DNA of 64,000 nt from Hespellia stercorisuis DSM 15480 (GCF_900142165.1 NZ_FQZY01000009.1:49508-113507); one strand, 5' to 3'. Positions 28,137-37,294 are shown, counted from the stretch's first letter. The notes: a model not told the origin generated them from the letters alone. Made by a program: numbers and translations.

Positions 28137-28224
28137 AAAGGGACAGAGCAAAATGTCAATTGGGGACGTAGTAAAATTGCAATTTTACTACGTCCCCAAT
28201 TGACATTTTGCTCTGTCCCTTTTT
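28135..28224. repeat. Perfect 90-bp palindrome between convergent genes (REP-like)
   Basis: Two 45-base arms with no spacer and no mismatch: AAAAAGGGACAGAGCAAAATG ... mirrored to CATTTTGCTCTGTCCCTTTTT, with centre AATTG|CAATT. The core GGGGACGTAGTAAAA/TTTTACTACGTCCCC also occurs at 41581-41624. It starts in the stop codon of sfsA-mutY and ends in the stop codon of tex, and ends in T5 in both directions, so it doubles as a bidirectional terminator. Confidence 0.9.
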
Positions 28225-30379
28225 AGCTTATCCCTTTCATTGTCAACTGAATCCGCTTCTTCTGCAGATCCACACTCATGACCTTCACGTCCACGATATC
28301 GCCAACGCTCACGACTTCGAGGGGATGCTTGATGTACTTTTTATCCGTGATCTGGGAGATGTGTACCAGACCGTCCTGGTGGACGCCGATGTCCACAAAT
28401 GCGCCGAAGTCAATGACATTGCGGACGGTGCCCTTTAAGATCATGCCTTCTTTCAGATCCTTCATGTCCAGCACGTCGGTGCGCAGGATTGGCTTTGGCA
28501 TCTCATCACGCGGGTCGCGCGCCGGTTTCTCAAGCTCCTTCACGATGTCGCGGAGCGTGATCTCACCGACGCTCAGCTCTTCGGAAGTCTTTTTGTAATC
28601 TTTGATAGTCAGTGACAATCCGGTCAGATTGCCTCCGGTGATATCTGCCGGTGAGAAGCCCTGCTTTGTCAGAAGCTTTTCGGCTGCTGCGTAGGATTCC
28701 GGATGAACACCGGTCCCATCCAGTGGATTCTTTCCGCCGGTGATGCGCATGAATCCGGCACACTGCTCGAAGGCCTTCGGTCCAAGCTTCGGCACCTTCA
28801 GAAGCTGTTTTCTGTCTGTGAAGCTTCCGTTTTCCTCACGGTAGATGACGATATTCTTTGCAATCGTGCCGGAGATACCGGAAATGTAGGAGAGAAGTGG
28901 AGCAGAAGCCGTGTTGAGATCCACGCCGACTTTATTCACACAATCCTCCACCACACCGGACAGAGATTCGTTCAATTTCTTCTGGTTCATGTCGTGCTGA
29001 TACTGTCCTACTCCGATGGACTGGGGATCGATTTTCACTAACTCGGCGAGTGGGTCCTGCAGACGTCTCGCGATGGAGGTGGCGCTGCGCTGTCCCACGT
29101 CGAAATTCGGAAATTCCTCGGATGCCAGCTTGCTCGCGGAATAGACGGATGCGCCCGCCTCATTTACGATGATGTACTGCACCTTCTCCGGGATTTCTTT
29201 TAATAATTCTACAATAAACTGCTCTGACTCGCGGGAGGCGGTTCCGTTCCCGACAGAGATCAGGGTAATGTGATATTTGCTGATGATTTTCTTTAACAGA
29301 TCCTTAGAAGCCTGGATCTTCTTCGGTGTAGTTGGTGCGGTCGGGTAGATGACCGTGGTTCCGAGCACCTTGCCGGTCGGATCTACGACGGCCAGCTTGC
29401 AGCCGGTACGGAATGCCGGATCCCAGCCAAGAACGACCTGCCCGGCAATCGGAGGCTGCATCAGAAGCTGGTGCAGATTTTTGCCGAAGACATCGATGGC
29501 GCCATCCTCCGCCTTTTCAGTCAGATCACTTCGGATCTCACGCTCGATAGCCGGTGCGATGAGACGTTTGTAGCTGTCCTCCGCCACTTCTTTCAGAATG
29601 GGTGTGGTGTACGGATTGTCGGAATGAATCGTTTTCTTTTCCAGATACCGGATGATATCCTCCTCCGGGGCCTCGATCTTGACGCTCAGGATCTTCTCTT
29701 TCTCCCCGCGGTTCAGCGCCAGAATGCGGTGGCCGACCAGCCTGGAAACAGGCTCCTCAAATTCATAGTACATCTCGTACACAGACTCGGCCTTCGGATC
29801 CTTCGCTGCCGAGATGATTTTTCCCTTTGCTGCGGTCTGTTTCCGAATCCAGATACGGTAATCTGCTTCATCGGAAATGGATTCCGCGATGATATCCTTC
29901 GCTCCGGCGACAGCTTCTTCGGGGGTGGCAACTTCTTTTTCCACGTTCACATACGCCTGTGCCAGCTCGATGATTGGTTTATCCGCCTTTTGCAGCGTGA
30001 TGGTGGCAGCCAGCGGCTCCAGTCCTTTCTCCTTCGCAATGGTTGCGCGTGTGCGGCGCTTCGGGCGGTACGGGCGGTAGAGATCTTCCACCACGACCAG
30101 TGTCTCAGCGGCAAGGATCTGCGCCTTTAGCGCATCAGTGAGCTTGCCCTGCTCCTCGATGCTTCCCAAAACCTGTTCCTTTTTCTCTTCCAGATTGCGC
30201 AGGTAGAGCAGGCGCTCGTGGAGCTTTCTCAATTGTTCGTCGTCCAGTGAACCGGTGACTTCCTTCCGGTATCGTGAGATGAAAGGGATGGTGTTCCCCT
30301 CGTCTATTAAATTCACGGCAGCGTCAATCTGCCAGCGTTTTACATCCAGTTCTTCGGTCAGTCTTTGATTAATATCCAT
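28223..30379 (-). CDS. tex: Tex-family transcription accessory protein
   Basis: 718 residues from the ATG at 30379 (MDINQRLTEELDVKRWQ), where homologues begin; the open frame extends 28 codons further to 30463. N-terminal Tex domain with helix-turn-helix, a YqgF/RuvC-like domain (LGWDPAFRTGCKLAVVD), helix-hairpin-helix motifs (GISGTIAKNIVIYREENG, LLKVPKLGPKAFEQCAGF) and a C-terminal S1 RNA-binding domain (GTVRNVIDFGAFVDIGVHQDGL). Binds nucleic acid and affects transcription and RNA turnover. No good ribosome binding site at either start. Confidence 0.94.
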   Translation of the reverse strand: MDINQRLTEELDVKRWQIDAAVNLIDEGNTIPFISRYRKEVTGSLDDEQLRKLHERLLYLRNLEEKKEQVLGSIEEQGKLTDALKAQILAAETLVVVEDLYRPYRPKRRTRATIAKEKGLEPLAATITLQKADKPIIELAQAYVNVEKEVATPEEAVAGAKDIIAESISDEADYRIWIRKQTAAKGKIISAAKDPKAESVYEMYYEFEEPVSRLVGHRILALNRGEKEKILSVKIEAPEEDIIRYLEKKTIHSDNPYTTPILKEVAEDSYKRLIAPAIEREIRSDLTEKAEDGAIDVFGKNLHQLLMQPPIAGQVVLGWDPAFRTGCKLAVVDPTGKVLGTTVIYPTAPTTPKKIQASKDLLKKIISKYHITLISVGNGTASRESEQFIVELLKEIPEKVQYIIVNEAGASVYSASKLASEEFPNFDVGQRSATSIARRLQDPLAELVKIDPQSIGVGQYQHDMNQKKLNESLSGVVEDCVNKVGVDLNTASAPLLSYISGISGTIAKNIVIYREENGSFTDRKQLLKVPKLGPKAFEQCAGFMRITGGKNPLDGTGVHPESYAAAEKLLTKQGFSPADITGGNLTGLSLTIKDYKKTSEELSVGEITLRDIVKELEKPARDPRDEMPKPILRTDVLDMKDLKEGMILKGTVRNVIDFGAFVDIGVHQDGLVHISQITDKKYIKHPLEVVSVGDIVDVKVMSVDLQKKRIQLTMKGIS

Positions 30380-30587
30380 AAAAATATTCTGGTATAATAC
30401 ACTCAGGAATCCAGCAGCTATGAGTCTGTCGTGCTGCGCATTTAAAGATTCTTTCGTTATCATGTCGGGTGCATTATAGTTCCCTTTCTTTTTTCGTACG
30501 GTATGATTATACTAAATTTCGCGGAGGATGGCAACGAAAAGAGTACACTCTGTTTTTGGGTGGTATTTTATATAGAAAGGTGTTAAA

Positions 30588-30671
30588 ATGAAGACAAGAA
30601 AAGAAACACAGAGACAGTCCGGCAGCTTTTCACCATCGCTGCCGGAAGAAAAAGAGCGAAAAAGGGAGTAA
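30588..30671 (+). other. Possible 27-codon leader ORF with hairpin before tetR
   Basis: ATG at 30588 follows AGAAAGG by seven bases and the frame stops at 30669-30671, three bases before the tetR start. Within it TCCGGCAGC and GCTGCCGGA (about 30618-30647) pair around an 11-base loop. The predicted peptide is charged with no recognised domain. It could be a translated leader or an operator hairpin. Confidence 0.3.
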
Positions 30672-30674
30672 GAT

Positions 30675-31277
30675 ATGAGTGAACACATAGAGTTATCCAA
30701 ACAGCAGCAAAAGTCTAAAAAGACGAAGGAACGGATTTTTCGTGCGGCCAAGACCATCCTGCAGCGGAGTGGCTATGATGAACTCTCGATAAAAAATATA
30801 TGTGAGGAGGCGGGGGTGTCCAACGGCAGCTTTTATCATCACTTCAAGACGAAGGACGATCTGCTGTCCTACTACATTGAGGACCAGCCGAGCATCAACC
30901 CGGATCTTCTGGATCTTCCGCGCAACCCGGGGGAGGTCAAGATTGCCATCATCCGCGTATATCTGAATTATGTAGAGTACTGTGAGGAGCTGGGGGTAGA
31001 GTTTATGTCCGGTTATTACAATCCGAAGAATCAGGCGCTGAATCCGGCAATCCGGACAGAGCGGCCGTATCCCATTGTGACGGTACAGCATTATGTGGAG
31101 CGGGCGATTGAAGCCGGAATTGTAAAATGTAATGTCGGTATTGAGGCATTTACCACAGACATACGTATGATCGTGATCGGCAACGTTTTCGAGTGGTGTC
31201 TGCGGGAGGGCGAGGCGGATTTCCACGGGAATATGAGACGCTCACTGGAAAAATATCTGGACAGTACACTGAGCTGA
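30675..31277 (+). CDS. TetR/AcrR family transcriptional regulator
   Basis: 200 residues. The helix-turn-helix is at about residues 14-60 (KERIFRAAKTILQRSGYDELSIKNICEEAGVSNGSFYHHFKTKDDLL broken here for length: AAKTILQRSGYDELS, AGVSNGSFYHHFKTKDDLL). The C-terminal ligand domain is not assigned. It lies 75 bases before a diacylglycerol kinase-like gene and a glycerophosphodiesterase gene, so lipid metabolism or envelope genes are likely targets (inference). GGGAG box before the ATG. Confidence 0.92.
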   Translation: MSEHIELSKQQQKSKKTKERIFRAAKTILQRSGYDELSIKNICEEAGVSNGSFYHHFKTKDDLLSYYIEDQPSINPDLLDLPRNPGEVKIAIIRVYLNYVEYCEELGVEFMSGYYNPKNQALNPAIRTERPYPIVTVQHYVERAIEAGIVKCNVGIEAFTTDIRMIVIGNVFEWCLREGEADFHGNMRRSLEKYLDSTLS

Positions 31278-31352
31278 CCGTCCGCTTTACAGGGAAAATC
31301 ATACAGGAACAAATGAAGGAAAGATAACACAATAACAGAGAGGGAAATGCAC

Positions 31353-32273
31353 ATGTACACTTTTATTGTGAACCCCCATTCGCGCTCCGGAAGGGGACGA
31401 AAAATCTGGGACCAGATAAATGCAGTGCTGATCGAGCGAAAAATTGTCTATGAAGTCTTTTTTACAAAATATCAGAAGCATGCCACAAGATATGTCCGGG
31501 AACTGACTGGTGACGGTGGCTTCCACAAGATCATCGTTCTGGGTGGGGACGGGACCGTGAATGAAGTAGTCAACGGGATCATAGACTATAGTAAGGTGAT
31601 TCTGGGCTATATCCCAAGCGGGTCCAGTAACGACTTCGCCAGAGGCTATGGTCTGCCGACGGAGCCGCTGGCGGCGCTGGAGAATATTCTGGCAGCAGAG
31701 CACATCGTATTGATGGATGTGGGGGTGCTCCACTATCAGAAAAAGACCAGAAGCTTTGTGGTCAGCACCGGGCTGGGATTTGACGCGGCAATCTGCCATC
31801 AGGCGGTGGTCTCCAGGTTGAAGGTGGTGCTGAACAAGTTCAGGTTGGGCAAGCTCACCTATGTGGGAATCGCCATGAACCGTCTGTTTTTGGATGAGCC
31901 GGTGACCATGAGCCTGTCGGTGGACGGCGGTGACCCGGTGGTGTTTCCAGGGACCTATTTTATTGCAGTCATGAATCACTGCTACGAGGGCGGTGGATTT
32001 AAGTTTTGTCCGGATGCGAAGACGGATGACGGGCTGCTGGATGTGATCGTGGTGTCAAAGCTGACAAAGAAAAAGGTTCTGTTTCTTCTGCCGACGGCAT
32101 TTAACGGGCATCACGTAAGATTCCGGGGTGTCGACATTTATCGGGGAGCCGACATCAGAATCCACTCAGAGAAGGCACTTCCGGTTCATACTGACGGGGA
32201 GCCAGTGTTCCTGCAGAGGGACATTTCTGCTACTGTGGCGGAGAAACAGTTGAGAGTAATTGTGGCAAAATAG
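31353..32273 (+). CDS. Diacylglycerol kinase-family lipid kinase (YegS/DgkB-like)
   Basis: 306 residues from ATG 31353; the ATG at 31347 is only two bases after GAGAGGG. DAGK catalytic domain: FIVNPHSRSGRGRKIW, nucleotide-binding GGDGTVNEVVNG (about residue 65) and PSGSSNDFARGYG. The C-terminal half has VSTGLGFDAAICH and a terminal HTDGEPV. Phosphorylates a lipid such as diacylglycerol for phospholipid recycling. Twelve bases before the glycerophosphodiesterase gene, so probably co-transcribed. Confidence 0.94.
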   Translation: MYTFIVNPHSRSGRGRKIWDQINAVLIERKIVYEVFFTKYQKHATRYVRELTGDGGFHKIIVLGGDGTVNEVVNGIIDYSKVILGYIPSGSSNDFARGYGLPTEPLAALENILAAEHIVLMDVGVLHYQKKTRSFVVSTGLGFDAAICHQAVVSRLKVVLNKFRLGKLTYVGIAMNRLFLDEPVTMSLSVDGGDPVVFPGTYFIAVMNHCYEGGGFKFCPDAKTDDGLLDVIVVSKLTKKKVLFLLPTAFNGHHVRFRGVDIYRGADIRIHSEKALPVHTDGEPVFLQRDISATVAEKQLRVIVAK

Positions 32274-32285
32274 GAGATAAAAAAC

Positions 32286-33107
32286 ATGTTACACACAGGC
32301 ATTATTATTTTATTGATTATATTGACATTTCTTGGGGGATACTCATATATGATATGTCCCAATCTTAAGAGAAAAGAAAAATTTGCGCCATATATGCATA
32401 TCGAGTGGGCACATCGGGGGCTCCATAATAAAGAGCAGATGATTCCGGAAAATTCCATGGCAGCGTTTCGCAATGCAGTCGATCACAATTACGGAATCGA
32501 ATTGGATGTGCATCTCACGAAGGACACCAAAATTGTGGTCTTTCACGACGATGATCTGAAGCGGGTCTGCGGCGTCGACGGAACCATAGAAAAGCTGACT
32601 TATGAAGAACTACGGAAATATAGTCTTCAGGGCACTTATGAGAAGATTCCGCTTCTCTCGGAGGTCCTGGATTACGTGGATGGCAGGGTTCCGCTTCTGA
32701 TTGAAATCAAGATGCAGAACCGCAATACCAGAGTGTGTAAGTATCTGAGACAGGAACTGGCAGGTTACAAAGGGGAATATCTGATCCAGTCGTTTAATTC
32801 GCTGGCAATCAGATGGTACAAGGTGAACTGCCCGGGGATTCTCAGGGGACAGCTGGCATCGAATCTGACGGCGGATGACAAATCGACACCTTATGTTCTC
32901 CGGTTTATTGTGAAGAATCTGCTGGCCAATGCATTCTGTAAGCCGGATTTTATTTCCTATAAGCTGAAGGACAGCTGCAATCCGTCGTTCTGGATCAACC
33001 AGCACATTTACCGTGTGCCGACGGCGGCGTGGACGCTGCGGACGCCAGAAGCGCTGGAAGAAGCAAAGAAGAGGTTTGAAATGTATATTTTCGAAAAGAA
33101 TTATTAA
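32286..33107 (+). CDS. Glycerophosphodiester phosphodiesterase, membrane-anchored
   Basis: 273 residues. One N-terminal membrane helix (about 3-20), then the GDPD TIM barrel: AHRGLHNKEQMIPENSMAAF with catalytic His-Arg, ELDVHLTKD with metal-binding Glu/Asp, and VVFHDDDLKRVCG. Hydrolyses deacylated phospholipids to glycerol-3-phosphate and alcohol. Follows the lipid kinase gene at 12 bases, forming a lipid turnover pair. Confidence 0.94.
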   Translation: MLHTGIIILLIILTFLGGYSYMICPNLKRKEKFAPYMHIEWAHRGLHNKEQMIPENSMAAFRNAVDHNYGIELDVHLTKDTKIVVFHDDDLKRVCGVDGTIEKLTYEELRKYSLQGTYEKIPLLSEVLDYVDGRVPLLIEIKMQNRNTRVCKYLRQELAGYKGEYLIQSFNSLAIRWYKVNCPGILRGQLASNLTADDKSTPYVLRFIVKNLLANAFCKPDFISYKLKDSCNPSFWINQHIYRVPTAAWTLRTPEALEEAKKRFEMYIFEKNY

Positions 33108-33123
33108 GGTTTTGTGAACTGGA

Positions 33124-33152
33124 TTGTTCTATTGAGAAAATAGTGCTATAAT
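33124..33152 (+). promoter_or_regulatory. Promoter of the PAP2 gene with duplicated flanking motif
   Basis: TTGTTC (33124-33129), 17 bases, TATAAT (33147-33152). The segment TTGTTCTATTGAGAAAATA is followed about 36 bases later by TCGTTCTTGAGAAAATAAG, a near copy. A duplicated operator is one reading. Confidence 0.65.
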
Positions 33153-33224
33153 CGAATCGTTCTTGAGAAAATAAGAAAAACTATTAATATGTGGAAAGTT
33201 TTGCATATAAGGGGAGTTGTTCAT

Positions 33225-33884
33225 ATGAATAAAATTGGGGCAGCACTAAAAAAATACAAACATGCATGGGTTTTGCTCTATGTCTTTATTTATATGCCCT
33301 GGTTTGTGTATCTGGAGCGCCATGTGACGACCGGGTACTATATCATTCACAGTAGTCTGGATGATAAGATTCCGTTTGTTGAGTATTTTATAGTGCCGTA
33401 TTGTTTATGGTTTATATTTATTGTAGTGGTCGTGGCGTACTTTTTCTTTACGGACGTTCCGGGCTTTTACAAATTAACGACATTTTTGTTTACCGGGATG
33501 ACCATATTCCTGCTGATATCCACCGTTTTTCCGAATGGTCTGATGCTTCGTCCGACAACATTCGTCCGGGACAATGTATTTGTGGACATGGTGAAGATGC
33601 TTTATGCGGCGGACACATCGACTAATGTGTTCCCGAGTATCCACGTGTTCAATTCAATCGGTGTGTGCGTGGCAATTGCTCACAGTGACAAGCTGAAGGA
33701 GTACAGAGGGGTTCAGATTGCGAGTTACTGTCTTGCAGGGCTCATTATTCTGGCAACCATGTTCCTGAAGCAGCATTCAGTAGTGGATGTGATGGGTGCC
33801 ATAGTGATGTCGCTGATTATGTATCAGGTCGTGTATGTGACCGAGACGAGAAAAGAGCGGAGAATTTCCAGACAGATGATCTGA
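33225..33884 (+). CDS. PAP2-superfamily membrane phosphatase (Aur1/Ipt1-like)
   Basis: 219 residues from ATG 33225, eight bases after GGGGAG; the frame is open twelve codons upstream. About six membrane helices. The active-site motifs are FPSIHVFNSIG (PSxH) and LKQHSVVDVMG (HxxxD); the region before, LMLRPTTFVRDN, holds the phosphate-binding arginine. Resembles the inositolphosphotransferase branch more than PgpB. Substrate unknown, lipid phosphate assumed. Follows the lipid turnover pair but has its own promoter. Confidence 0.85.
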   Translation: MNKIGAALKKYKHAWVLLYVFIYMPWFVYLERHVTTGYYIIHSSLDDKIPFVEYFIVPYCLWFIFIVVVVAYFFFTDVPGFYKLTTFLFTGMTIFLLISTVFPNGLMLRPTTFVRDNVFVDMVKMLYAADTSTNVFPSIHVFNSIGVCVAIAHSDKLKEYRGVQIASYCLAGLIILATMFLKQHSVVDVMGAIVMSLIMYQVVYVTETRKERRISRQMI

Positions 33885-33896
33885 AAATAATAAAGC

Positions 33897-33940
33897 GAGC
33901 AGGGCTTCTGTCATTTTAGAAGATGGCAGGGGCTCTTTTT
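33897..33940 (+). terminator. Terminator after PAP2 gene
   Basis: GAGC ... GCTC and CTGTCAT / ATGGCAG form an imperfect stem, followed by TTTTT at about 33936. Twelve bases after the stop. Confidence 0.75.
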
Positions 33941-33988
33941 GACCTGAAGGGCAGCGTAGCTGCATGATGTTCATGAGCAAGTAGCAGA

Positions 33989-34007
33989 GCGGATTGCGAA
34001 TGTCCGC
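33989..34007 (+). repeat. Dispersed motif GCGGATTGCGAATGTCCGC, best copy
   Basis: GCGGA and TCCGC pair around TTGCGAATG. Preceded by GAGCAAGTAGCAGA, which resembles the other hairpin family (AGAGCAC-AAGTG), suggesting that both motifs are parts of one composite element. Confidence 0.55.
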
Positions 34008-34022
34008 TTTACGGAACAGTTC

Positions 34023-34051
34023 TTGTGTCCGACAGGAGAAAAGCGTATAAT
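34023..34051 (+). promoter_or_regulatory. Promoter of small membrane protein gene
   Basis: TTGTGT (34023-34028), 17 bases, TATAAT (34046-34051), 34 bases before the ATG. Confidence 0.7.
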
Positions 34052-34085
34052 GAATCTATAAAAACGACAAAAGAGGAGGAAACAA

Positions 34086-34385
34086 ATGGACACATTTATG
34101 GTTACCGTGGCACTTATGGTGCTTTTTATAATTGAGGGAATCATCATAATCGCAACAAAGAAAATCCCCCGTATGGGAACAGACAAATATACAGCGGAGT
34201 CGATACGTGCCTATGCAGTGCCAAGAGGAATCACAATCATTCTTTTCTCGCTCTCTGTAATGGGATTTTCTTACGCACTGCGTAAAACAAGTTTTAGCAG
34301 GATTTCGTTGATTGCATTTATTATACTGGTTATAATGGTCATAGTGCATTTTGTTATCAAGAAAAAGATGTTGGTAAAAAAATAA
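34086..34385 (+). CDS. Small membrane protein of unknown function
   Basis: 99 residues with three likely membrane helices (about 4-24, 48-66 and 74-92) and a basic C-terminal tail KKKMLVKK. The loop between the first two helices (KKIPRMGTDKYTAESIRAY) is hydrophilic. AGAGGAGG is placed seven bases upstream, and the gene has its own promoter, so it is likely expressed. No family recognised with confidence. A CCCTATC/GATAGGG hairpin (about 34414-34431) follows as a possible weak terminator. Confidence 0.7.
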   Translation: MDTFMVTVALMVLFIIEGIIIIATKKIPRMGTDKYTAESIRAYAVPRGITIILFSLSVMGFSYALRKTSFSRISLIAFIILVIMVIVHFVIKKKMLVKK

Positions 34386-34533
34386 GTCTTAATTCAATAT
34401 GGATTTCAGGGGCTCCCTATCACCGGATAGGGGCTCTTTACATCTCAGGACAAATGTGAAAATCAGAAATGGAAGGTCTTGTGGATGGGGGCACTGCGGA
34501 TAAACAACGATTATAGAAATAAGGAGCAGACAG

Positions 34534-35430
34534 ATGATAAAATTAATTGCCTCAGATTTAGATGGTACATTACTAAATGGGGAACATAAAATTTCAGAGA
34601 CTACGAAAGCGGCGATTAAGCGGGCAAAAGAGCAGGGAATCGAGTTCATGGTCTCGACTGGACGAAACTATAGTATGACAAAGGATGTGATGGCAGAGGC
34701 AGGGATGCGCTGCGCTGGAATCATGTCCAGCGGCGCGGAGGTCTGGTCGGAGGATGGAAGACTCGTGCGGAAGACACCGCTGACGGCGGCCAGCCTGATC
34801 GGGATTACCGAGATGGCAGACAAGTATCCGGTGGCAGTCCGGCTGTTCACCAGAGAAGGCGATTTCATGGTCGGTACATACGAGGAGATGGTGGACTCCA
34901 TGATCGAGGATTTCAAATTCTTCCGGAAGACAGATTCCACGGAGGAGATTCAGTCCGATCCGATGTTTATCAGGCTGTTGGACAATATGCAGAATGTCGA
35001 TTCGGTGGAGACCCTGATCAAAAATAACACATTTGTATATAAAGTATTTATTTTCTCGTCCAATCTTGAAGTAATTGAACAGCTGAAAAAGGATCTGGAG
35101 CATGTGGACGGAATTGCATCGGCGGCATCCTCTGAGAGCAATATCGAGGTGACTGATATTCGTGCACAGAAAGGCCTTGTGTTGAAGGAAATCATGGAAG
35201 AGCGCGGTTATACGATGGATGAAGTTATGGTGCTCGGGGACAGTCTGAATGATTATTCAATGATTTCTATGGACTACGGTGTGACGGTTGCTATGGGAAA
35301 TGCGATCGATGAGCTGAAGGCCGTGGCGAAATATATTGCGAAGACGAACGTAGAGAATGGTGTGGCGGATGTGATTGACAGAGTGCTTGCAGATGATGGA
35401 AGCCTGGAGGAATTGAGAAATAACAGGTAA
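34534..35430 (+). CDS. Cof-type HAD-superfamily phosphatase
   Basis: 298 residues. Motif I ASDLDGTLLNGEHK, motif II VSTGRNYS, motif III with Lys in IRAQKGLVLKEI, motif IV LGDSLNDYSMI. A second Cof-type phosphatase of the window (the other at 20456), about 30 percent similar by eye. Good AAGGAG site. It ends eight bases before the -35 box of the tyrS leader. Confidence 0.93.
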   Translation: MIKLIASDLDGTLLNGEHKISETTKAAIKRAKEQGIEFMVSTGRNYSMTKDVMAEAGMRCAGIMSSGAEVWSEDGRLVRKTPLTAASLIGITEMADKYPVAVRLFTREGDFMVGTYEEMVDSMIEDFKFFRKTDSTEEIQSDPMFIRLLDNMQNVDSVETLIKNNTFVYKVFIFSSNLEVIEQLKKDLEHVDGIASAASSESNIEVTDIRAQKGLVLKEIMEERGYTMDEVMVLGDSLNDYSMISMDYGVTVAMGNAIDELKAVAKYIAKTNVENGVADVIDRVLADDGSLEELRNNR

Positions 35431-35438
35431 ATTGGCTC

Positions 35439-35468
35439 TTGACAAACCGTGTAGATCTGCGTTACTAT
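35439..35468 (+). promoter_or_regulatory. tyrS leader promoter
   Basis: TTGACA (35439-35444), 18 bases, TACTAT (35463-35468). Transcription would start around 35475, at the 5' end of the T-box. Confidence 0.7.
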
Positions 35469-35475
35469 GCAAGTT

Positions 35476-35886
35476 ATGGAGCAGATGCCATACAAAGCAG
35501 ACTTTGTCTGTGGAATCTGCGCAAATTAAATAGCGAAAAGCGAAGAAGAGAACAAGTAGTGATGGCAGAGAACACACAGAAAGTAACCGGTTGATGAGAG
35601 GTGCGTGGGAAGGCAGTCATGAATACATCTCGGAGCTTCACACCGAAAGCGGAGCATATGTTTTCAGACATATATTTTCGGAACATTCATTTTATGCGTG
35701 TATGTTTTGTGCGAGTAGGCTGTGACGGAGCGGTTCACGTTAACGGACTGAGTTGTTTTGAATGTTTGGTTTTAACGAATTTAAGACAGACTCACAGAGA
35801 TAAACATGCGAGAGTAGTTTATGAATAAAGGTGGTACCACGAGTTTTAGCCCCTCGTCCTTTTTGATAAGGATGAGGGGCTATTTT
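35476..35886 (+). promoter_or_regulatory. T-box riboswitch for tyrosyl-tRNA
   Basis: About 410-base leader. The specifier loop is around GAATACATC (35621) with the Tyr codon TAC at 35624-35626. The T-box sequence AAAGGTGGTACCACG (35827-35841) contains the TGGT that pairs with the tRNA acceptor end, agreeing with the A discriminator of tRNA-Tyr. The terminator is AGCCCCTC-TCC / GGA-GAGGGGCT (35848-35881) with T5. Uncharged tRNA-Tyr stabilises the antiterminator and allows tyrS transcription. Confidence 0.92.
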
Positions 35887-35945
35887 TATAATGAATAGGA
35901 AATATACCAAAACAATCTGGTCACAAAAAAGAGAGGAGATTACAC

Positions 35946-37169
35946 ATGAAAATTTACGACGAATTAAAAGCAAGAGGCTTAATCGCCCAGGTAACAGATG
36001 AGGATCTGATTGCAGACCTGATAAACAACGGAAAGGCAACTTTCTATATCGGCTTCGATCCGACCGCGGACAGCCTTCACGTGGGACATTTTATGGCACT
36101 CTGTCTGATGAAACGCCTTCAGATGGCAGGCAACAAGCCAATCGCTCTGATCGGTGGCGGAACGGGCATGATCGGAGACCCGTCTGGAAGAAGCGACATG
36201 CGTCAGATGATGACAACAGAGACAATCCAGCACAACTGTGACTGCTTCAAGGAGCAGATGAGCAGATTTATTGATTTCTCAGAGGGCAAGGCTCTGATGG
36301 TAAATAATGCAGACTGGCTGATGGATCTGAATTATGTAGATCTGCTGCGTGAGGTCGGAGCACACTTCAGCGTAAACCGTATGCTGGCGGCAGAGTGCTA
36401 CAAGCAGAGAATGGAAAAGGGACTGAGCTTTCTGGAATTTAACTACATGATCATGCAGAGCTACGACTTTTATGCATTGTTCCAGAAATATGGCTGTAAC
36501 CTGCAGTTCGGCGGGGATGATCAGTGGAGTAACATGCTCGGTGGTACGGAGCTGATCCGCAGAAAACTCGGGAAAGATGCCAGCGCTATGACCATCACAC
36601 TGCTCCTTAACTCCGAGGGGAAGAAGATGGGCAAGACTCAGTCCGGTGCGGTATGGCTGGATCCAAAGAAGACATCACCGTTTGAGTTCTACCAGTACTG
36701 GAGAAATGTGGCAGATGCAGACGTACTGAAATGTATCCGTATGCTGACATTCCTTCCGCTGGAGGAAATCGACAAGATGGACAGCTGGGAGGGAAGTCAG
36801 TTGAACCAGGCAAAAGAAATCCTTGCGTTCGAACTGACAAAGCTAGTTCATGGAGAAGAGGAGGCGCAGAAAGCGCAGGAGAGTGCAAAGGCACTGTTCA
36901 GTCAGGGGAATGCGGCGGATATGCCGACGACCGAACTGACGGAAGAAGATCTGACCGATGGAAAGATCGACATTCTGACAATGCTCGTGAAGAGTGAGCT
37001 GGTTCCATCCAAGTCAGAAGCGCGTCGTGCAGTACAGCAGGGCGGAGTTTCCGTGGATGGAGAAAAAGTGGCAGACATCCACGCAGAGTTCGGTGGGGAT
37101 GCATTTGCGGAAGAAGGGCTTGTTCTGAAGCGAGGAAAGAAGAATTTCCGTAAGGTTGTGCTGAAATAA
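35946..37169 (+). CDS. tyrS: Tyrosyl-tRNA synthetase
   Basis: 407 residues. Class I signature [17 protein letters not shown] (HIGH-like), [16 protein letters not shown] and KMGKT in [14 protein letters not shown] (KMSKS-like). C-terminal S4 RNA-binding domain ([21 protein letters not shown]). Charges tRNA-Tyr. Controlled by the T-box immediately upstream. AGAGAGGAG before the ATG. Confidence 0.98.
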   Translation: MKIYDELKARGLIAQVTDEDLIADLINNGKATFYIGFDPTADSLHVGHFMALCLMKRLQMAGNKPIALIGGGTGMIGDPSGRSDMRQMMTTETIQHNCDCFKEQMSRFIDFSEGKALMVNNADWLMDLNYVDLLREVGAHFSVNRMLAAECYKQRMEKGLSFLEFNYMIMQSYDFYALFQKYGCNLQFGGDDQWSNMLGGTELIRRKLGKDASAMTITLLLNSEGKKMGKTQSGAVWLDPKKTSPFEFYQYWRNVADADVLKCIRMLTFLPLEEIDKMDSWEGSQLNQAKEILAFELTKLVHGEEEAQKAQESAKALFSQGNAADMPTTELTEEDLTDGKIDILTMLVKSELVPSKSEARRAVQQGGVSVDGEKVADIHAEFGGDAFAEEGLVLKRGKKNFRKVVLK

Positions 37170-37206
37170 ACAGGATAGGATTCTGAAAGACTATGCAGGT
37201 AAAATG

Positions 37207-37246
37207 AGACATCGGGGGAATGATCGTTCCCCCGATGTCTTTATAT
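37207..37246 (+). terminator. tyrS terminator
   Basis: AGACATCGGGGGAA (37207-37220) pairs with TTCCCCCGATGTCT (37227-37240), loop TGATCG, followed by TTATAT. A very stable stem. Confidence 0.88.
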
Positions 37247-37265
37247 ACCTCGCTGTCTTTATTTC

Positions 37266-37294
37266 TTGACAGTCAGATACCGGTATGCTATCAT
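37266..37294 (+). promoter_or_regulatory. Promoter upstream of tag
   Basis: TTGACA (37266-37271), 17 bases, TATCAT (37289-37294). 147 bases before the gene start; the leader between contains no obvious terminator. Confidence 0.7.

Noticed and set aside
29471..30130. 219-codon frame on the plus strand opposite tex
   Set aside because: Shadow of tex, whose Tex, RuvC-like, HhH and S1 domains are clear on the minus strand.
35601..35828. 75-codon open frame before tyrS
   Set aside because: It lies within the T-box leader, whose specifier and T-box sequences explain this stretch.
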